NCBI RefSeq assembly: GCF_023228785.1
Contig: NZ_JALOAN010000006.1
Span: forward strand, 12,388-76,387
DNA: 64,000 bases
Source of the DNA: Sulfurimonas sp.
GTDB lineage: Bacteria; Campylobacterota; Campylobacteria; Campylobacterales; Sulfurimonadaceae
Reading direction: 5' to 3'
Shown: positions 7,513 to 16,413 of the stretch, in pieces
Layout of the letters: each line of letters opens with the position of its first letter
Position numbering within the stretch: position 1 is the stretch's first letter
Translations under genes and position numbers: made by a program
Notes under the pieces: model-generated
Databases searched by the model: none
Told to the model about the DNA's origin: nothing
The model's input: the letters and a program-made list of their open reading frames with translations, nothing else

Positions 7513-8937
7513 CTATCCAAGCTTAGCTTTTAATATTTCATTGACAGTTTGAGGGTTTGCCGTGCCTTTAGATACTTTCATAACTTGACCAACAAAGAAG
7601 CCAAAGAGTTTATCTTTTCCGCCTCTATATTGTTCTACTTTGTCTTGATTTGCAGCCATAATCTCATCACACATAGCTTCAAGTGCTCCTGTATCGCTCA
7701 CTTGCTTAAGTCCAAGAGCATCTATAACACCATCAACATCAAGATTTTCTTCCATCAATCTATCAAGAACTTCTTTAGCTGCTTTTCCACTTATTGTGTT
7801 ATCTTCTATTCTCTTAACAAGATGCCCTAATTTCTTTGCATCTACTGGAGAGTTAGTAATATTTACCTCCCCCTTTAAACGACCTTGAAGTTCAACTGTA
7901 AGCCATGTAAGAGCATTTTTAGCACTAATGCCCTCCTCCATCATTGTCTCAAAAAAGTGAGCCATTTCTAGGCTTGAAGTTACAACACTAGCGTTATAAT
8001 CGCTCATGCCATAATCTTTTACAAATCTAGCCATTTTCTCATCTGGAAGCTCTGGGATCTTAGAGTAGATCTCCATCATCTCATCTGTTACTACAGCCTT
8101 TAGTAGATCTGGTTCTGGAAAGTAACGATAATCCGCAGCTTCTTCCTTACCACGCATAGATCTAGTCTCTTGCTTTACTTGATCAAAGAGTCTTGTCTCT
8201 TGGCATATCTCTTCATCATAAACGCCATCTTCCCAAGCTTCAGTTTGTCTTGCCACTTCAAGCTCGATAGCTCTTTGGATAAATCTAAAACTATTTATGT
8301 TTTTAATCTCAACGCGAGTGTATAGTTTTTCATCACCTTTTGGTCTGATTGAGACATTGACATCGACTCTAAAACTACCCTCTTGCATATTTGCATCACC
8401 AATATCTAAGTAACGAATGATGGCATGAAGTTTTTTAAGATATAAAATTACTTCCTCAGCACTAGACATATCTGGCTCTGATACGATCTCTAAAAGTGGA
8501 GTTCCTGCACGATTTAGATCTACTTTTGAGATCTCACCATCGTGTATATTCTTTCCAGCATCTGCTTCGATATGTGCACGATTTATACGAATGATCTTGT
8601 GAGATCCATCTTCAAAATCTATACGCATTTTTCCATGTTCAACTATTGGAGTATATAGTTGTGTGATTTGATAAGCACTTGGAGAGTCTGGATAGAAGTA
8701 TGACTTTCTATCAAAATAAGATGTTTTATTTATAGTTGCATCTATTGCAGTACCAAGCATTATAGACTTATGCAAAACCTCTTTGTTAAGAACTGGAAGG
8801 GCACCTGGGAGTGCTAAACAAGTTGGACAAGTATTTGTATTTTGTTTGTGGTTAAAACTCGTAGGACACGAGCAAAAAAGTTTTGTTTTTGTATTTAGTT
8901 GTACATGGACTTCAAGCCCTATAACTACTTCAAACAT
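7513..8937 (-). CDS. gatB: Asp-tRNA(Asn)/Glu-tRNA(Gln) amidotransferase subunit B
   Basis: 474 residues, full length. GatB binds misacylated tRNA and carries out the kinase/amidation steps with ammonia delivered from GatA. Seen: FEVVIGLEVHVQL start, the zinc-binding Cys positions in LFCSCPTSF and NTCPTCLALPG, the SYFYPDSPSAYQITQL region, KVDLNRAGTPLLEIVSEPDM, DYRYFPEPDLL, and the C-terminal YqeY/tail domain with FGFFVGQVMK and ANPQTVNEILKAKL. gatA and gatC are not in the window. It leads a probable gatB-gpsA unit. Confidence 0.97.
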   Translation of the reverse strand: MFEVVIGLEVHVQLNTKTKLFCSCPTSFNHKQNTNTCPTCLALPGALPVLNKEVLHKSIMLGTAIDATINKTSYFDRKSYFYPDSPSAYQITQLYTPIVEHGKMRIDFEDGSHKIIRINRAHIEADAGKNIHDGEISKVDLNRAGTPLLEIVSEPDMSSAEEVILYLKKLHAIIRYLDIGDANMQEGSFRVDVNVSIRPKGDEKLYTRVEIKNINSFRFIQRAIELEVARQTEAWEDGVYDEEICQETRLFDQVKQETRSMRGKEEAADYRYFPEPDLLKAVVTDEMMEIYSKIPELPDEKMARFVKDYGMSDYNASVVTSSLEMAHFFETMMEEGISAKNALTWLTVELQGRLKGEVNITNSPVDAKKLGHLVKRIEDNTISGKAAKEVLDRLMEENLDVDGVIDALGLKQVSDTGALEAMCDEIMAANQDKVEQYRGGKDKLFGFFVGQVMKVSKGTANPQTVNEILKAKLG

Positions 8938-8999
8938 AGATTTCCTTAAATAGATAATTATCTCTATTTTAGCAAAACTTAGCTTTTACTTCTCATAAA

Positions 9000-9302
9000 T
9001 CACAGAAGATAATGCTCTTTTAAAAGCTCAAACTCTACTTTAGTTATAAACTCTTTTTGAAATAACTCTCTTAGTTCGTCTACTCTATCTGCTTTAACTC
9101 TATCTTCTGGAATTTTTTCTTTTTTTGGCTTATACGCTCTAGCATGTCTGCTTGAGTATATATATGAGACTATCCCCATAATTCCAAAGACTGTAACAAA
9201 TAAAATAGCTTCTATATATATGCTATTTAACTCATCTTGACTAACTGTATTTGCATAAAGAGATGAAAATAATATAATAAAGATTGATATAAGTATTTTC
9301 AT
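9000..9302 (-). CDS. Small membrane-anchored protein with a SHOCT-like tail, unknown function
   Basis: 100 residues. A signal-like start (MKILISIFIILFSSLYA) is followed by a second hydrophobic helix (about 30-50), a basic linker and a C-terminal 25-residue segment (DELRELFQKEFITKVEFELL) that resembles short oligomerisation motifs of the SHOCT type. The start overlaps the preceding gene by 4 bases (ATGA). It lies between atpB and gatB in one minus-strand run. No function can be given. Confidence 0.6.
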   Translation of the reverse strand: MKILISIFIILFSSLYANTVSQDELNSIYIEAILFVTVFGIMGIVSYIYSSRHARAYKPKKEKIPEDRVKADRVDELRELFQKEFITKVEFELLKEHYLL

Positions 9303-9568
9303 TTTGACTCACTATGATTAAAATATATTTTCTCTAGTAATTCTGTCTGTTTTTTGGATTCTTGCAATTTTTGTCTATTTATAGCAAATGCATCAAGAGC
9401 TAAGATCATAAAAAGAGATATAACAACAAAAAGGACTGTGATAAAAAGAGCTACTGAGAAACCTAGAAAAAGAAAGAGTTTAAAAGTTATCAGAGCACCA
9501 AAGAGGACTATTGCCCATGATGCTCCAAGCAAAAAGCTTATGATTCTATCGAATTTATCTTTTTGCAT
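9299..9568 (-). CDS. Small two-helix membrane protein, unknown function
   Basis: 89 residues. Two adjacent membrane helices (about 10-31 and 33-55) with a tight turn, then a predicted coiled-coil tail (NRQKLQESKKQTELLEKIYF). It starts 18 bases after atpB on the same strand and overlaps the next gene by 4 bases. Position directly after ATP synthase subunit a is reminiscent of accessory membrane proteins, but no homology to AtpI is evident to me. Confidence 0.6.
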   Translation of the reverse strand: MQKDKFDRIISFLLGASWAIVLFGALITFKLFLFLGFSVALFITVLFVVISLFMILALDAFAINRQKLQESKKQTELLEKIYFNHSESK

Positions 9569-9586
9569 ATACTTTAGTGTAAAGAC

Positions 9587-10261
9587 CTAGTGCTCTTCAA
9601 CTGCTATAGCAGAACCGATGTAAACTGTAGTTAGCATCATAAAGATGAAAGCTTGCAAAAATGCCATAAAAGTAAGAAGTGCAAATGGAATTAGTGGAAG
9701 TAACCATGGAGCTAACATAAGTATTACCATCAAGAACATATCATCACCTTTTACATTTCCAAAAAGACGGAAACTAAGAGAGATCAAACGAGAGAAGTGA
9801 GAAACTATCTCGATTGGAAACATCAACCAGTATAACCACCAAACTGGACCCAAAAAGTGTTTAAAATACTTCACCACTCCTTGACGACGAATACCCTCAT
9901 AGTTGTAATAAACAAAAACTACTAGTGCTAATGTTAAAGGAAATTCTATGAAAGCTGTTGGAGCTTCAAAACCTGGAATTACCCCTATCAAGTTTGCAAT
10001 ACCTACAAAAAGACCAATCGTCGCAACAAGTGGAACATAACGACGAGCATTCTCAGCTCCCATTACATCTTTACCCATTTGTAAAACGCCAGAAGCGTAA
10101 GCTTCCATTAGGTTTTGAGTTCCCTTTGGAACAAGTTGAAGGTTTGACATTGCAACTTTTGCTAGAACTATCGCTAGACCTGCTGCAAGTAGCATGTGTG
10201 TTGTATATATAAAGGTCTTATCGTGAGATATTAAACCAAAAAATGTGAATAATTCACCCAT
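9587..10261 (-). CDS. atpB: F-type ATP synthase subunit a
   Basis: 224 residues, 5-6 membrane helices. Subunit a forms the proton half-channels against the c-ring. The essential Arg is in SLSFRLFGNVKGDDMF in the fourth helix region, and the closing helix LQAFIFMMLTTVYIGSAIAVEEH is typical. The rest of the F0F1 operon is absent, as expected for Campylobacterota, in which atpB lies apart from the other subunit genes. GGGAG precedes the ATG. Two small membrane protein genes follow. Confidence 0.96.
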   Translation of the reverse strand: MGELFTFFGLISHDKTFIYTTHMLLAAGLAIVLAKVAMSNLQLVPKGTQNLMEAYASGVLQMGKDVMGAENARRYVPLVATIGLFVGIANLIGVIPGFEAPTAFIEFPLTLALVVFVYYNYEGIRRQGVVKYFKHFLGPVWWLYWLMFPIEIVSHFSRLISLSFRLFGNVKGDDMFLMVILMLAPWLLPLIPFALLTFMAFLQAFIFMMLTTVYIGSAIAVEEH

Positions 10262-10342
10262 AGGTGCACTCCCTGTCTCGTAAAAATTGCATGATTATAA
10301 TCTAACTAGCATTAAATTATTATAATACCAGCCATTTTCTAG

Positions 10343-11392
10343 CTACTTCTTTGCTAAATGTGAACTTTTTGCCTTAGGTTTTACATCTTTTGCACTATAA
10401 TTTTTTCCTGCAATAGATTCTAAAAAAACTGTAGCGTATGAACCTTTAGTAAGAGTAAAAGAGATATTTAAAAGAGTCTCTTTTCTAACATAGTTACACT
10501 CTATATCTTTAGGAAAGATAAGTGCATCTCTTCTATATCCTTTATCTTGTAAAAACTCATCATCAAACTCTTTTTCTATCTCTCTTGCTTTATCTCTAGC
10601 ACGAAAAACATCTCTTCCGCATAGAAGTCCTGTTGGGATGAGTTTCTTAGCCTCGTACTCTCTTATAGGAAGAATTTTTGGAGTTGAGAGTTTGCCTTTT
10701 TCATCTACAAAGACATCTCCCTCTATGATTTTAAAAACACTCTCTTTTGCATCTAATGTTAGGTTTATTCTCTCTCTTAGCCACTCGTTAAAAAGCGTAC
10801 TTTGGTATATGGAGATCAAAAAGCTCTTAAGTTTTGCATCTTCTATAAAAAGCTCCCCGTGTATCATCTCCTTAGCTTGATTTATACTATCTGAATCTCG
10901 CCCAAATCTTTGATAACCAAAATAGTTAGGAAGCCCATTTTTTGCGATCTTTCTTGCCACTTTTTCTATACGACCTGCATCTATATTATCTACAAAGTAT
11001 AAGTTAATACTAAATCTATTTGCACTGAGATCTCCCATACGAATACTTTTAGGATCTCTTATAGTGCTTAGTATTTTTATCTGTTTGTGATGAAACTTCT
11101 TTAACATCTTCTCATAGCTCGCATCTACTGAGATATATTGTCTTGTAGTTGCATGCTTGTCTTTTAGCCCTGCATAGCCTATCTTTTGAGCTGGAATTGC
11201 CAAATACTCACTAAATATTGCTATCATGTCCCAAGTGGTAAGTTCTACCTTTTGGACATGAAGTATGAGATAATTTCCTTTACCTGTAAAATTTCTTGGT
11301 GCTATCTCATCGACCACAAAATCAGTAGGAGTCTGATAAAACTTAAAATTTATCTCGCTATCTACACTGTCTATATATTCTCTTTTTCTCAA
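10343..11392 (-). CDS. truD: tRNA pseudouridine(13) synthase, TTG start
   Basis: 349 residues. TruD converts U13 of certain tRNAs to pseudouridine. The core motif GYAGLKDKHATTRQYIS holds the catalytic Asp (about residue 80), and NYFGYQRFGRDSDS, the family's second signature, follows. No ATG is available upstream of the conserved part; TTG at 11392 is preceded by AAGGA at six bases. It is followed by the atpB cluster and preceded by ribF, all minus strand. Confidence 0.93.
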   Translation of the reverse strand: MRKREYIDSVDSEINFKFYQTPTDFVVDEIAPRNFTGKGNYLILHVQKVELTTWDMIAIFSEYLAIPAQKIGYAGLKDKHATTRQYISVDASYEKMLKKFHHKQIKILSTIRDPKSIRMGDLSANRFSINLYFVDNIDAGRIEKVARKIAKNGLPNYFGYQRFGRDSDSINQAKEMIHGELFIEDAKLKSFLISIYQSTLFNEWLRERINLTLDAKESVFKIIEGDVFVDEKGKLSTPKILPIREYEAKKLIPTGLLCGRDVFRARDKAREIEKEFDDEFLQDKGYRRDALIFPKDIECNYVRKETLLNISFTLTKGSYATVFLESIAGKNYSAKDVKPKAKSSHLAKK

Positions 11393-11412
11393 ATATTTTC
11401 CTTTTTTAAACC

Positions 11413-12234
11413 CTACAATTGTAGTAGTTTCAATCTTTTGTGCGCTTCTTTTATATCGCTAGCTATAGCTTCTTTTAGCTCTCTTTTTGTGTCAAATTTT
11501 TTATTGTCTCGTAAGTGTGAAACAAAACTTATCCTAGCTCTATCTCTGCAAATAACTTCGCCATCTAATATATGAGACTCAACAGCAAATGAGCCATCAG
11601 TAGTGACTCGGTGTCCCACAAAAGAGACGGATGGATGATAATGCTCATCATCATCTATACGAGTAAGTGTTGCATAAACACCCTCTTTTGGAGTTAAAAA
11701 ACCTCTAGCATCTATGTTTATAGTAGCTACAAACTCTTTTTTGCCAATACCTTGACCGGCAACGAGTGCTCCATTTATAGTATAGTTATGTCCTAAAAAG
11801 TCGTTTGCACCTTTAATATCTCCTATCTTTATCTTTGTTCGGATCTTGTGAGAGTGAATAGAATCACCATCATGAGTCACTTCATCAACCACTTTTACTT
11901 CTCCATCAAAGAGATCTCTTAGATCATCAAAGGAGTATTTTCTATCTTTTCCAAAGTGAAAATCATAACCGACTACTATTTTTTGAAGTTTTGTAAATTT
12001 CTCTTTTAAAAAAGACACAAACTCATCTGCTTCTAAATGTCGAATATCTTCAAGGTCAATATAGAGGATAGGATAGTGAGAGAAATTTTCTCTCTCTTTT
12101 TTAGGTGTGAGATTTGCGTAGCCTGTCTCTATAACTATGATAGTTCCTCTTTCTCCTAGCTCTCTAAAGAGATGTTGATGTCCAATATGCATCCCATCAA
12201 AACCACCTATGGCTATAGCTGTACTATCTCTCAA
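11413..12234 (-). CDS. ribF: Bifunctional riboflavin kinase / FAD synthetase, TTG start
   Basis: 273 residues. It phosphorylates riboflavin to FMN and adenylates FMN to FAD. The N-terminal nucleotidyltransferase has AIGGFDGMHIGHQHLF (the HxGH site) and VGYDFHFGKDRK. The C-terminal kinase barrel follows, with GYTINGALVAGQGIGKKE-like spacing and the ATLTRI segment. It is shorter than the E. coli enzyme (about 313), mainly in the linker. TTG at 12234 follows GGAGAG; no upstream ATG fits. Only 20 bases separate it from truD. Confidence 0.92.
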   Translation of the reverse strand: MRDSTAIAIGGFDGMHIGHQHLFRELGERGTIIVIETGYANLTPKKERENFSHYPILYIDLEDIRHLEADEFVSFLKEKFTKLQKIVVGYDFHFGKDRKYSFDDLRDLFDGEVKVVDEVTHDGDSIHSHKIRTKIKIGDIKGANDFLGHNYTINGALVAGQGIGKKEFVATINIDARGFLTPKEGVYATLTRIDDDEHYHPSVSFVGHRVTTDGSFAVESHILDGEVICRDRARISFVSHLRDNKKFDTKRELKEAIASDIKEAHKRLKLLQL

Positions 12235-12321
12235 AACTACTCTCCTCTTCTCTTAGTTTTACTTTTGACATATTATTACAATACTCTGAGTTAGTCAATG
12301 AGTTTGGATTTTACTTTATGA

Positions 12322-12327
12322 TATAAT
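12322..12327 (+). promoter_or_regulatory. Probable -10 box for pdxA
   Basis: TATAAT 24 bases before the ATG of pdxA, in the ribF/pdxA divergent gap, with AAGAGA between as ribosome site. Confidence 0.45.
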
Positions 12328-12351
12328 CATCACAAAAAAGAGACATTTTTT

Positions 12352-13266
12352 ATGAAAAAAAATATAGCTATTAGTATTGGAGATCTAAACGGTGTAGGTA
12401 TTGAGATAGCCATAAAATCACACAAAGAAGTCTCAAAACTTTGCAATCCCATCTACTGTATAAATAGTAAAATGTTAACTAGGGCATTAGAACTCTTAGA
12501 TAAAAAAGCTATAAAAGACATGAAACTTCACAGTGTAGATGGAGACTTTAAGATCAAGCCTGGCAAAGTGGATGCAAGCTCTGGCAAATACTCTTATAGC
12601 TCTTTTATGAGTGCTATAAAGCTTTGTGAGGAAAAAAAAGCAGATGCAGTTGTAACTCTGCCCATACATAAAGAAGCGTGGATGAAGGCAGGACTAGAGT
12701 TTAAAGGTCATACAGATCTACTAAGATCTCATTTCAAGCAAGATGCCATTATGATGCTAGGTTGTAAAGAGATGTTTGTAGCTCTTTTTACTGAGCATAT
12801 TCCTCTAAAAGAGGTTGCATCTTCTATAAAGTACAAAAAACTAAAAGAGTTTTTCATACATCTAAGTAGATCTATTCCAAAAGAAAAAGTAGCAGTTTTA
12901 GCTCTTAATCCTCACGCTGGTGATAATGGTGTCTTAGGTGATGAAGAGTTAAGAATCACAAAAGCAATAAAAAGTGCTAACAAAAAAGTGGGTTTTGAAC
13001 AGTTTCTAGGTCCACTTGTTCCCGATGTAGCTTTTACTCCTCACACAAGATCTAAGTACAGCTACTTTGTAGCGATGTATCATGATCAAGGTTTAGCACC
13101 ACTAAAAGCACTTCACTTTGATGAGAGTATAAACATCTCTCTAAACCTTCCAATCATAAGAACTTCAGTAGATCATGGAACTGCTTTTGACATAGCTTAC
13201 AAGAGCGAAGCAAAAACATTAAGCTACATGAACGCTATAAAAAGTGCCATAGAGTTTGCAAAATAA
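12352..13266 (+). CDS. pdxA: 4-hydroxythreonine-4-phosphate dehydrogenase
   Basis: 304 residues. It oxidises 4-phosphohydroxy-L-threonine in the DXP-independent of PLP salvage, i.e. the de novo pyridoxal phosphate pathway with PdxJ. Motifs: ISIGDLNGVGIEIAIKS, TLPIHKEAW, GHTDLL with a metal-binding His, LNPHAGDNGVLG, YHDQGLAPLKAL and LPIIRTSVDHGTAFDIA with the second metal His. Neither pdxJ nor another vitamin B6 gene is adjacent. It is slightly shorter than the E. coli protein but complete. Confidence 0.95.
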   Translation: MKKNIAISIGDLNGVGIEIAIKSHKEVSKLCNPIYCINSKMLTRALELLDKKAIKDMKLHSVDGDFKIKPGKVDASSGKYSYSSFMSAIKLCEEKKADAVVTLPIHKEAWMKAGLEFKGHTDLLRSHFKQDAIMMLGCKEMFVALFTEHIPLKEVASSIKYKKLKEFFIHLSRSIPKEKVAVLALNPHAGDNGVLGDEELRITKAIKSANKKVGFEQFLGPLVPDVAFTPHTRSKYSYFVAMYHDQGLAPLKALHFDESINISLNLPIIRTSVDHGTAFDIAYKSEAKTLSYMNAIKSAIEFAK

Positions 13267-13281
13267 AGATTAATTAAAGGG

Positions 13282-13292
13282 ATAATAATTAT
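13282..13292 (+). promoter_or_regulatory. Possible PerR/Fur-type operator upstream of the cytochrome c peroxidase
   Basis: ATAATAATTAT is a perfect 5-1-5 inverted repeat that equals the core of the PerR box (ATAATnATTAT). It lies about 80 bases before a peroxidase gene, where peroxide-responsive control would make sense. In such AT-rich sequence it could also be chance. Confidence 0.4.
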
Positions 13293-13371
13293 ACTTTAAG
13301 ATAATAAGTGATAAAATTTTACTTATAAAAGGATAAAATTTATCTTTTAATAAAATCTATAAGGAACTTAC

Positions 13372-14388
13372 ATGAAAAACATAGTTATTGCAACTCTTGC
13401 TACTACAACTCTACTTATGTCTGCATCTCTGCACGATGATGCTAAAGGTGCTGGTCTCAAACCTATCCCTGCTGATAAAGCAGAACTGATGAAAATCATA
13501 GACAACCCTAAAAACCCTATAACAGAGGCTAAGGTTAGATTGGGCGAAAAACTATATTTTGACCCTAGACTATCAAAAAGTGGTCTTATTAGCTGTAACT
13601 TCTGCCACAACTTAGGCGAAGGTGGAGATGATGGAGTTGAGGCTGCAATTGGACATAAATGGACTGCAAATCCTGATCATGTAAACTCACCAACTGTTTA
13701 TAATGCAGTTTTTAATGACATCCAATTTTGGGATGGTCGCGCAAAAGATCTAGAAGAACAAGCTCAAGGACCAATGTTAGCACATCCTGAGATGGCATCA
13801 ACAAGCGAGTTTGTTGAAAAAGTTGTAAAATCTATGCCACAGTATGAGGCTGAATTTAAAGCGGCTTATGGGAAAAATGTAAAGATTACTTTTGCACTAA
13901 TTGCAGATACTATAGGTCTTTTTGAGAGAACTTTAGTTACTCCTTCTGTTTATGATGACTTCTTAAATGGCGATATTAATGCGCTAAATGCAAAAGAGAA
14001 AGATGGACTAAAGACTTTCATAGATGCTGGCTGTGCAACTTGTCATACAGGTATAGGTCTAGGTGGTGCTATGAATATGTTCAATATTACAGGAACTTAC
14101 AAGCACATGGATGTTGGTGGATTTAAGGGAGATAAAAATGGAATGGTAAGAGTTCCAACTCTAAGAAATATCACTCAAACAGCACCTTACTATCATAATG
14201 GTAAGATTTGGAGCTTAAAAGAGGCTATAAAAGAGATGGGTAAAATCCAACTTGGAGCGGATCTGTCTGACAAAGATGTTGCCTCTATTGAAACATTCTT
14301 AAAAGCGTTAGAGGGAAGAAAACCAGTGGTTATCTATCCAATGCTTCCAGCTTCAACTGAGAAAACTCCAAAACCAGATATGAACTAA
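13372..14388 (+). CDS. Di-haem cytochrome c peroxidase (CcpA/MauG family)
   Basis: 338 residues with signal peptide (about 1-18). Two haem motifs: CNFCH at 75-79 (low-potential peroxidatic haem) and CATCH at 221-225 (electron-accepting haem). FWDGRAKDLEEQAQGP follows the first haem and VPTLRNITQTAPYYHNGK the second, as in bacterial periplasmic CCPs. The enzyme reduces hydrogen peroxide to water using electrons from small cytochromes c, several of which are encoded nearby. It has a good AAGGA ribosome site and a possible PerR-type operator upstream. Confidence 0.93.
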   Translation: MKNIVIATLATTTLLMSASLHDDAKGAGLKPIPADKAELMKIIDNPKNPITEAKVRLGEKLYFDPRLSKSGLISCNFCHNLGEGGDDGVEAAIGHKWTANPDHVNSPTVYNAVFNDIQFWDGRAKDLEEQAQGPMLAHPEMASTSEFVEKVVKSMPQYEAEFKAAYGKNVKITFALIADTIGLFERTLVTPSVYDDFLNGDINALNAKEKDGLKTFIDAGCATCHTGIGLGGAMNMFNITGTYKHMDVGGFKGDKNGMVRVPTLRNITQTAPYYHNGKIWSLKEAIKEMGKIQLGADLSDKDVASIETFLKALEGRKPVVIYPMLPASTEKTPKPDMN

Positions 14389-14393
14389 AAAAA

Positions 14394-14421
14394 GATATAG
14401 CAACTACAAAGTTGCTATATC
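14394..14421 (-). terminator. Rho-independent terminator, best read on the minus strand
   Basis: A perfect 12-bp stem (GATATAGCAACT / AGTTGCTATATC) with a 4-base loop. On the minus strand it is followed directly by seven T, so it would end the yceI message; on the plus strand it may help end the peroxidase gene, which stops 6 bases before. Confidence 0.75.
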
Positions 14422-14445
14422 AAAATCTTTACTTAGTTAGTATTA

Positions 14446-14530
14446 CCTCGTTCCCAACGCTCCGCGTGGGAATGCATATATATAAAAAATATACACTCCA
14501 ACGCAGAGCATTGGAGCGAGAGACAACTTG
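14446..14530. repeat. REP-like palindromic element (CGTTCCCA...GCGTGGGAATG type)
   Basis: Two linked hairpins: TTCCCAACGCTCCGCGTGGGAA and, 30 bases on, ACTCCAACGCAGAGCATTGGAG. A shorter relative lies at 30811-30836 (CTCGCTCCCATGCTCTACGTGGGAG). These resemble the intergenic 'CGTTCCCACGCTC' palindromes spread through many proteobacterial genomes. Confidence 0.6.
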
Positions 14531-14573
14531 AAGCATTTTTGCTTCGCATCATACAAAAGTTTAAATATTCTCT

Positions 14574-15200
14574 CTAGTTAGTATTACAAAGATCAAACTT
14601 GATTTTTGTAGAAAAACTTATGCCTACATCGCTCCATGTTTTACCTTCGTGAAGATCGTAACAAGCTTCGTTTATAGAGCTAAGAGCTTTATTTGCGCTA
14701 AAGTCTAGTAGATCTATACTTCCCTTTGCACTCAAGTCTCCCTTGTCAAAACTATACTTCATTGGAACTGTTTTGCTAACTCCGTTCATAGTTACTTCTA
14801 CGCTCATCTGACCAGTTTTTGGTTTACCTCTCATTCTTTTATCTGACTTGATATCAACTATTTTAGCTTTTATCACAGTGTCATTCATTTGTTTAAAGAA
14901 AAACTTAACTAAAGTTTCATCTCTACTCTCATGCTTAGAGTTAACGCTTGGAGTCTCTATAACTACACTAGATCCTACTAAAATCTCACGGAAGTTATTC
15001 CCTTCTGCAGCCGCTGCTGTATAAGTAACTTTATCAAAAGAACCACCTACTCCAACTTTTTTTGGAGTTTTGTATGCTTCCCAACTAACATTTACACTTC
15101 CATCTTGACTTAAGATACAAGAGCCTTTTTTCGTTCCCATTTCATCTGATGCGAAAGAGACACTAACTACTAAAACTAACGATAAAAACAACTTAATCAT
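14574..15200 (-). CDS. YceI family periplasmic protein
   Basis: 208 residues, signal peptide about 1-17 (LFLSLVLVVSVSFA). The mature part is a YceI-type lipocalin-like beta barrel: SVNVSWEAYKTPKKVGVGGSFDKV matches the family's opening strands, with TGQMSVEVTMNGVSKTVPMKYS and the GSIDLLDFSANKALSSINEAC segment further on. YceI proteins bind polyisoprenoid or other lipids in the periplasm; physiological function is mostly unknown. Two Cys (in SCIL and EACYDL) plus CNTN at the end could form a disulfide. A strong terminator lies downstream at 14394-14421. Confidence 0.82.
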   Translation of the reverse strand: MIKLFLSLVLVVSVSFASDEMGTKKGSCILSQDGSVNVSWEAYKTPKKVGVGGSFDKVTYTAAAAEGNNFREILVGSSVVIETPSVNSKHESRDETLVKFFFKQMNDTVIKAKIVDIKSDKRMRGKPKTGQMSVEVTMNGVSKTVPMKYSFDKGDLSAKGSIDLLDFSANKALSSINEACYDLHEGKTWSDVGISFSTKIKFDLCNTN

Positions 15201-15282
15201 ATTGATTCTCCTTGATGTGTTTGAAGAATTATATCTGTGAATTATAAATTCTTATTAAACTTCGTAGTTTAGTTTTCTTTGC

Positions 15283-15288
15283 TATACT
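15283..15288 (+). promoter_or_regulatory. Probable -10 box for the metallophosphoesterase gene
   Basis: TATACT only 6 bases before the ATG at 15295. If used, the message would start at or within the start codon region and be leaderless or nearly so; no ribosome site is seen. Confidence 0.35.
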
Positions 15289-15294
15289 CCGAAT

Positions 15295-16413
15295 ATGAAT
15301 CCATTATTATTTTTTAGCGCTTTTTTAGGCGTATTTATGCTTATACATGTCTATATATCAAGAAGATTTATCGCCCATCTTGATATAAAATCAACACAAA
15401 AATTCTACCTTCGTATCTTTTTATTTGTAAACTTTTTTGGAATCATCGCTTATATGTTAGGACGCTACTATATAGACTTCCCTAACTGGCTCTATTTTCT
15501 ATTTTCACTTCCTATTGGTGTACTTTTTTTACTCTTTTGTACGGCAATTATTTATGATATTTCAAGGGTCATACTTAAAAAAACAAAAATCTCAAAAAAA
15601 AGAAGAGATTTTTTTAAACGCTCACTAGATATCTCATCACTTGCCCTTGCGTCAACTCTAAGTGCAAAGTCCATCTACAATGCAAGTGATATAAAACTTG
15701 AAAAAGTAGACATTGAGATAAAAAAACTCAAAAAATCTTATAAAATAGCCCAACTTAGCGACATTCACATAGGTGGTCTTATAGACAGAGCTTTTATAAA
15801 AAACATGGTACAAAGAGTAAATGCACTCAATGTAGATCTTGTAGTAATTACTGGAGATCTAGTAGATATTGAGATAATCAAAGCTAGAAATATTTTGGCA
15901 GAACTTGGACATCTAAAATCTACTTATGGAACTTTTTTTGTAGTTGGAAATCATGAATATTTTCACGATATAGCCAAGATCATAAAAACACTCAAAGAGC
16001 TAAACATTAGAGTTTTAGAAAATGAAAATGTTTATATTGGCGATGAAGATGAGGGCTTTAACTTAGCTGGAGTTTATGATGTTTTTGGATATAGAATAGA
16101 TATTTATATGCCAGATATAAACAGAGCCTTATGTGAGTTAAAAGATTCACCTACAGTACTTTTAGCACATCAACCACAATATATAGATGAAGTGACTGAT
16201 AGTGTAGATCTGATGCTAAGTGGTCACACTCATGGAGGACAACTTTTTCCTTTTATGTTTTTAGTAAAACTTCAACAACCTTACATTAGCGGTTTGCATC
16301 AGCATAACGATGAGTTGCAGATCTATGTTAACAAAGGCACAGGATTTTGGGGTCCACCTATGCGTTTGTGTGCAAGTAGTGAGATTACAGAGATAACACT
16401 AATTCCTAGTTGA
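15295..16413 (+). CDS. Membrane metallophosphoesterase (YkuE/YaeI-like)
   Basis: 372 residues. Three or four membrane helices fill residues 1-100, followed by a basic stretch (KKTKISKKRRDFFKR). The catalytic domain has all five calcineurin-type metal motifs: AQLSDIHIGG, ITGDLVD, VVGNHEYFHD, VLLAHQP and LSGHTHGGQ. Such proteins hydrolyse phosphodiesters or pyrophosphates of lipid-linked substrates at the membrane; UDP-2,3-diacylglucosamine hydrolysis is known for related enzymes but is not proved by sequence here. The 3' end overlaps the convergent methyltransferase by 15 bases. Confidence 0.85.
   Translation: MNPLLFFSAFLGVFMLIHVYISRRFIAHLDIKSTQKFYLRIFLFVNFFGIIAYMLGRYYIDFPNWLYFLFSLPIGVLFLLFCTAIIYDISRVILKKTKISKKRRDFFKRSLDISSLALASTLSAKSIYNASDIKLEKVDIEIKKLKKSYKIAQLSDIHIGGLIDRAFIKNMVQRVNALNVDLVVITGDLVDIEIIKARNILAELGHLKSTYGTFFVVGNHEYFHDIAKIIKTLKELNIRVLENENVYIGDEDEGFNLAGVYDVFGYRIDIYMPDINRALCELKDSPTVLLAHQPQYIDEVTDSVDLMLSGHTHGGQLFPFMFLVKLQQPYISGLHQHNDELQIYVNKGTGFWGPPMRLCASSEITEITLIPS

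Noticed and set aside
7549..7830. 93-codon plus-strand reading frame inside gatB
   Set aside because: Antisense shadow of a conserved gene; no ribosome site and no plausible domain.
11186..11575. 129-codon plus-strand reading frame across the truD/ribF junction
   Set aside because: Runs antisense to two certain genes and has a composition typical of shadow frames.
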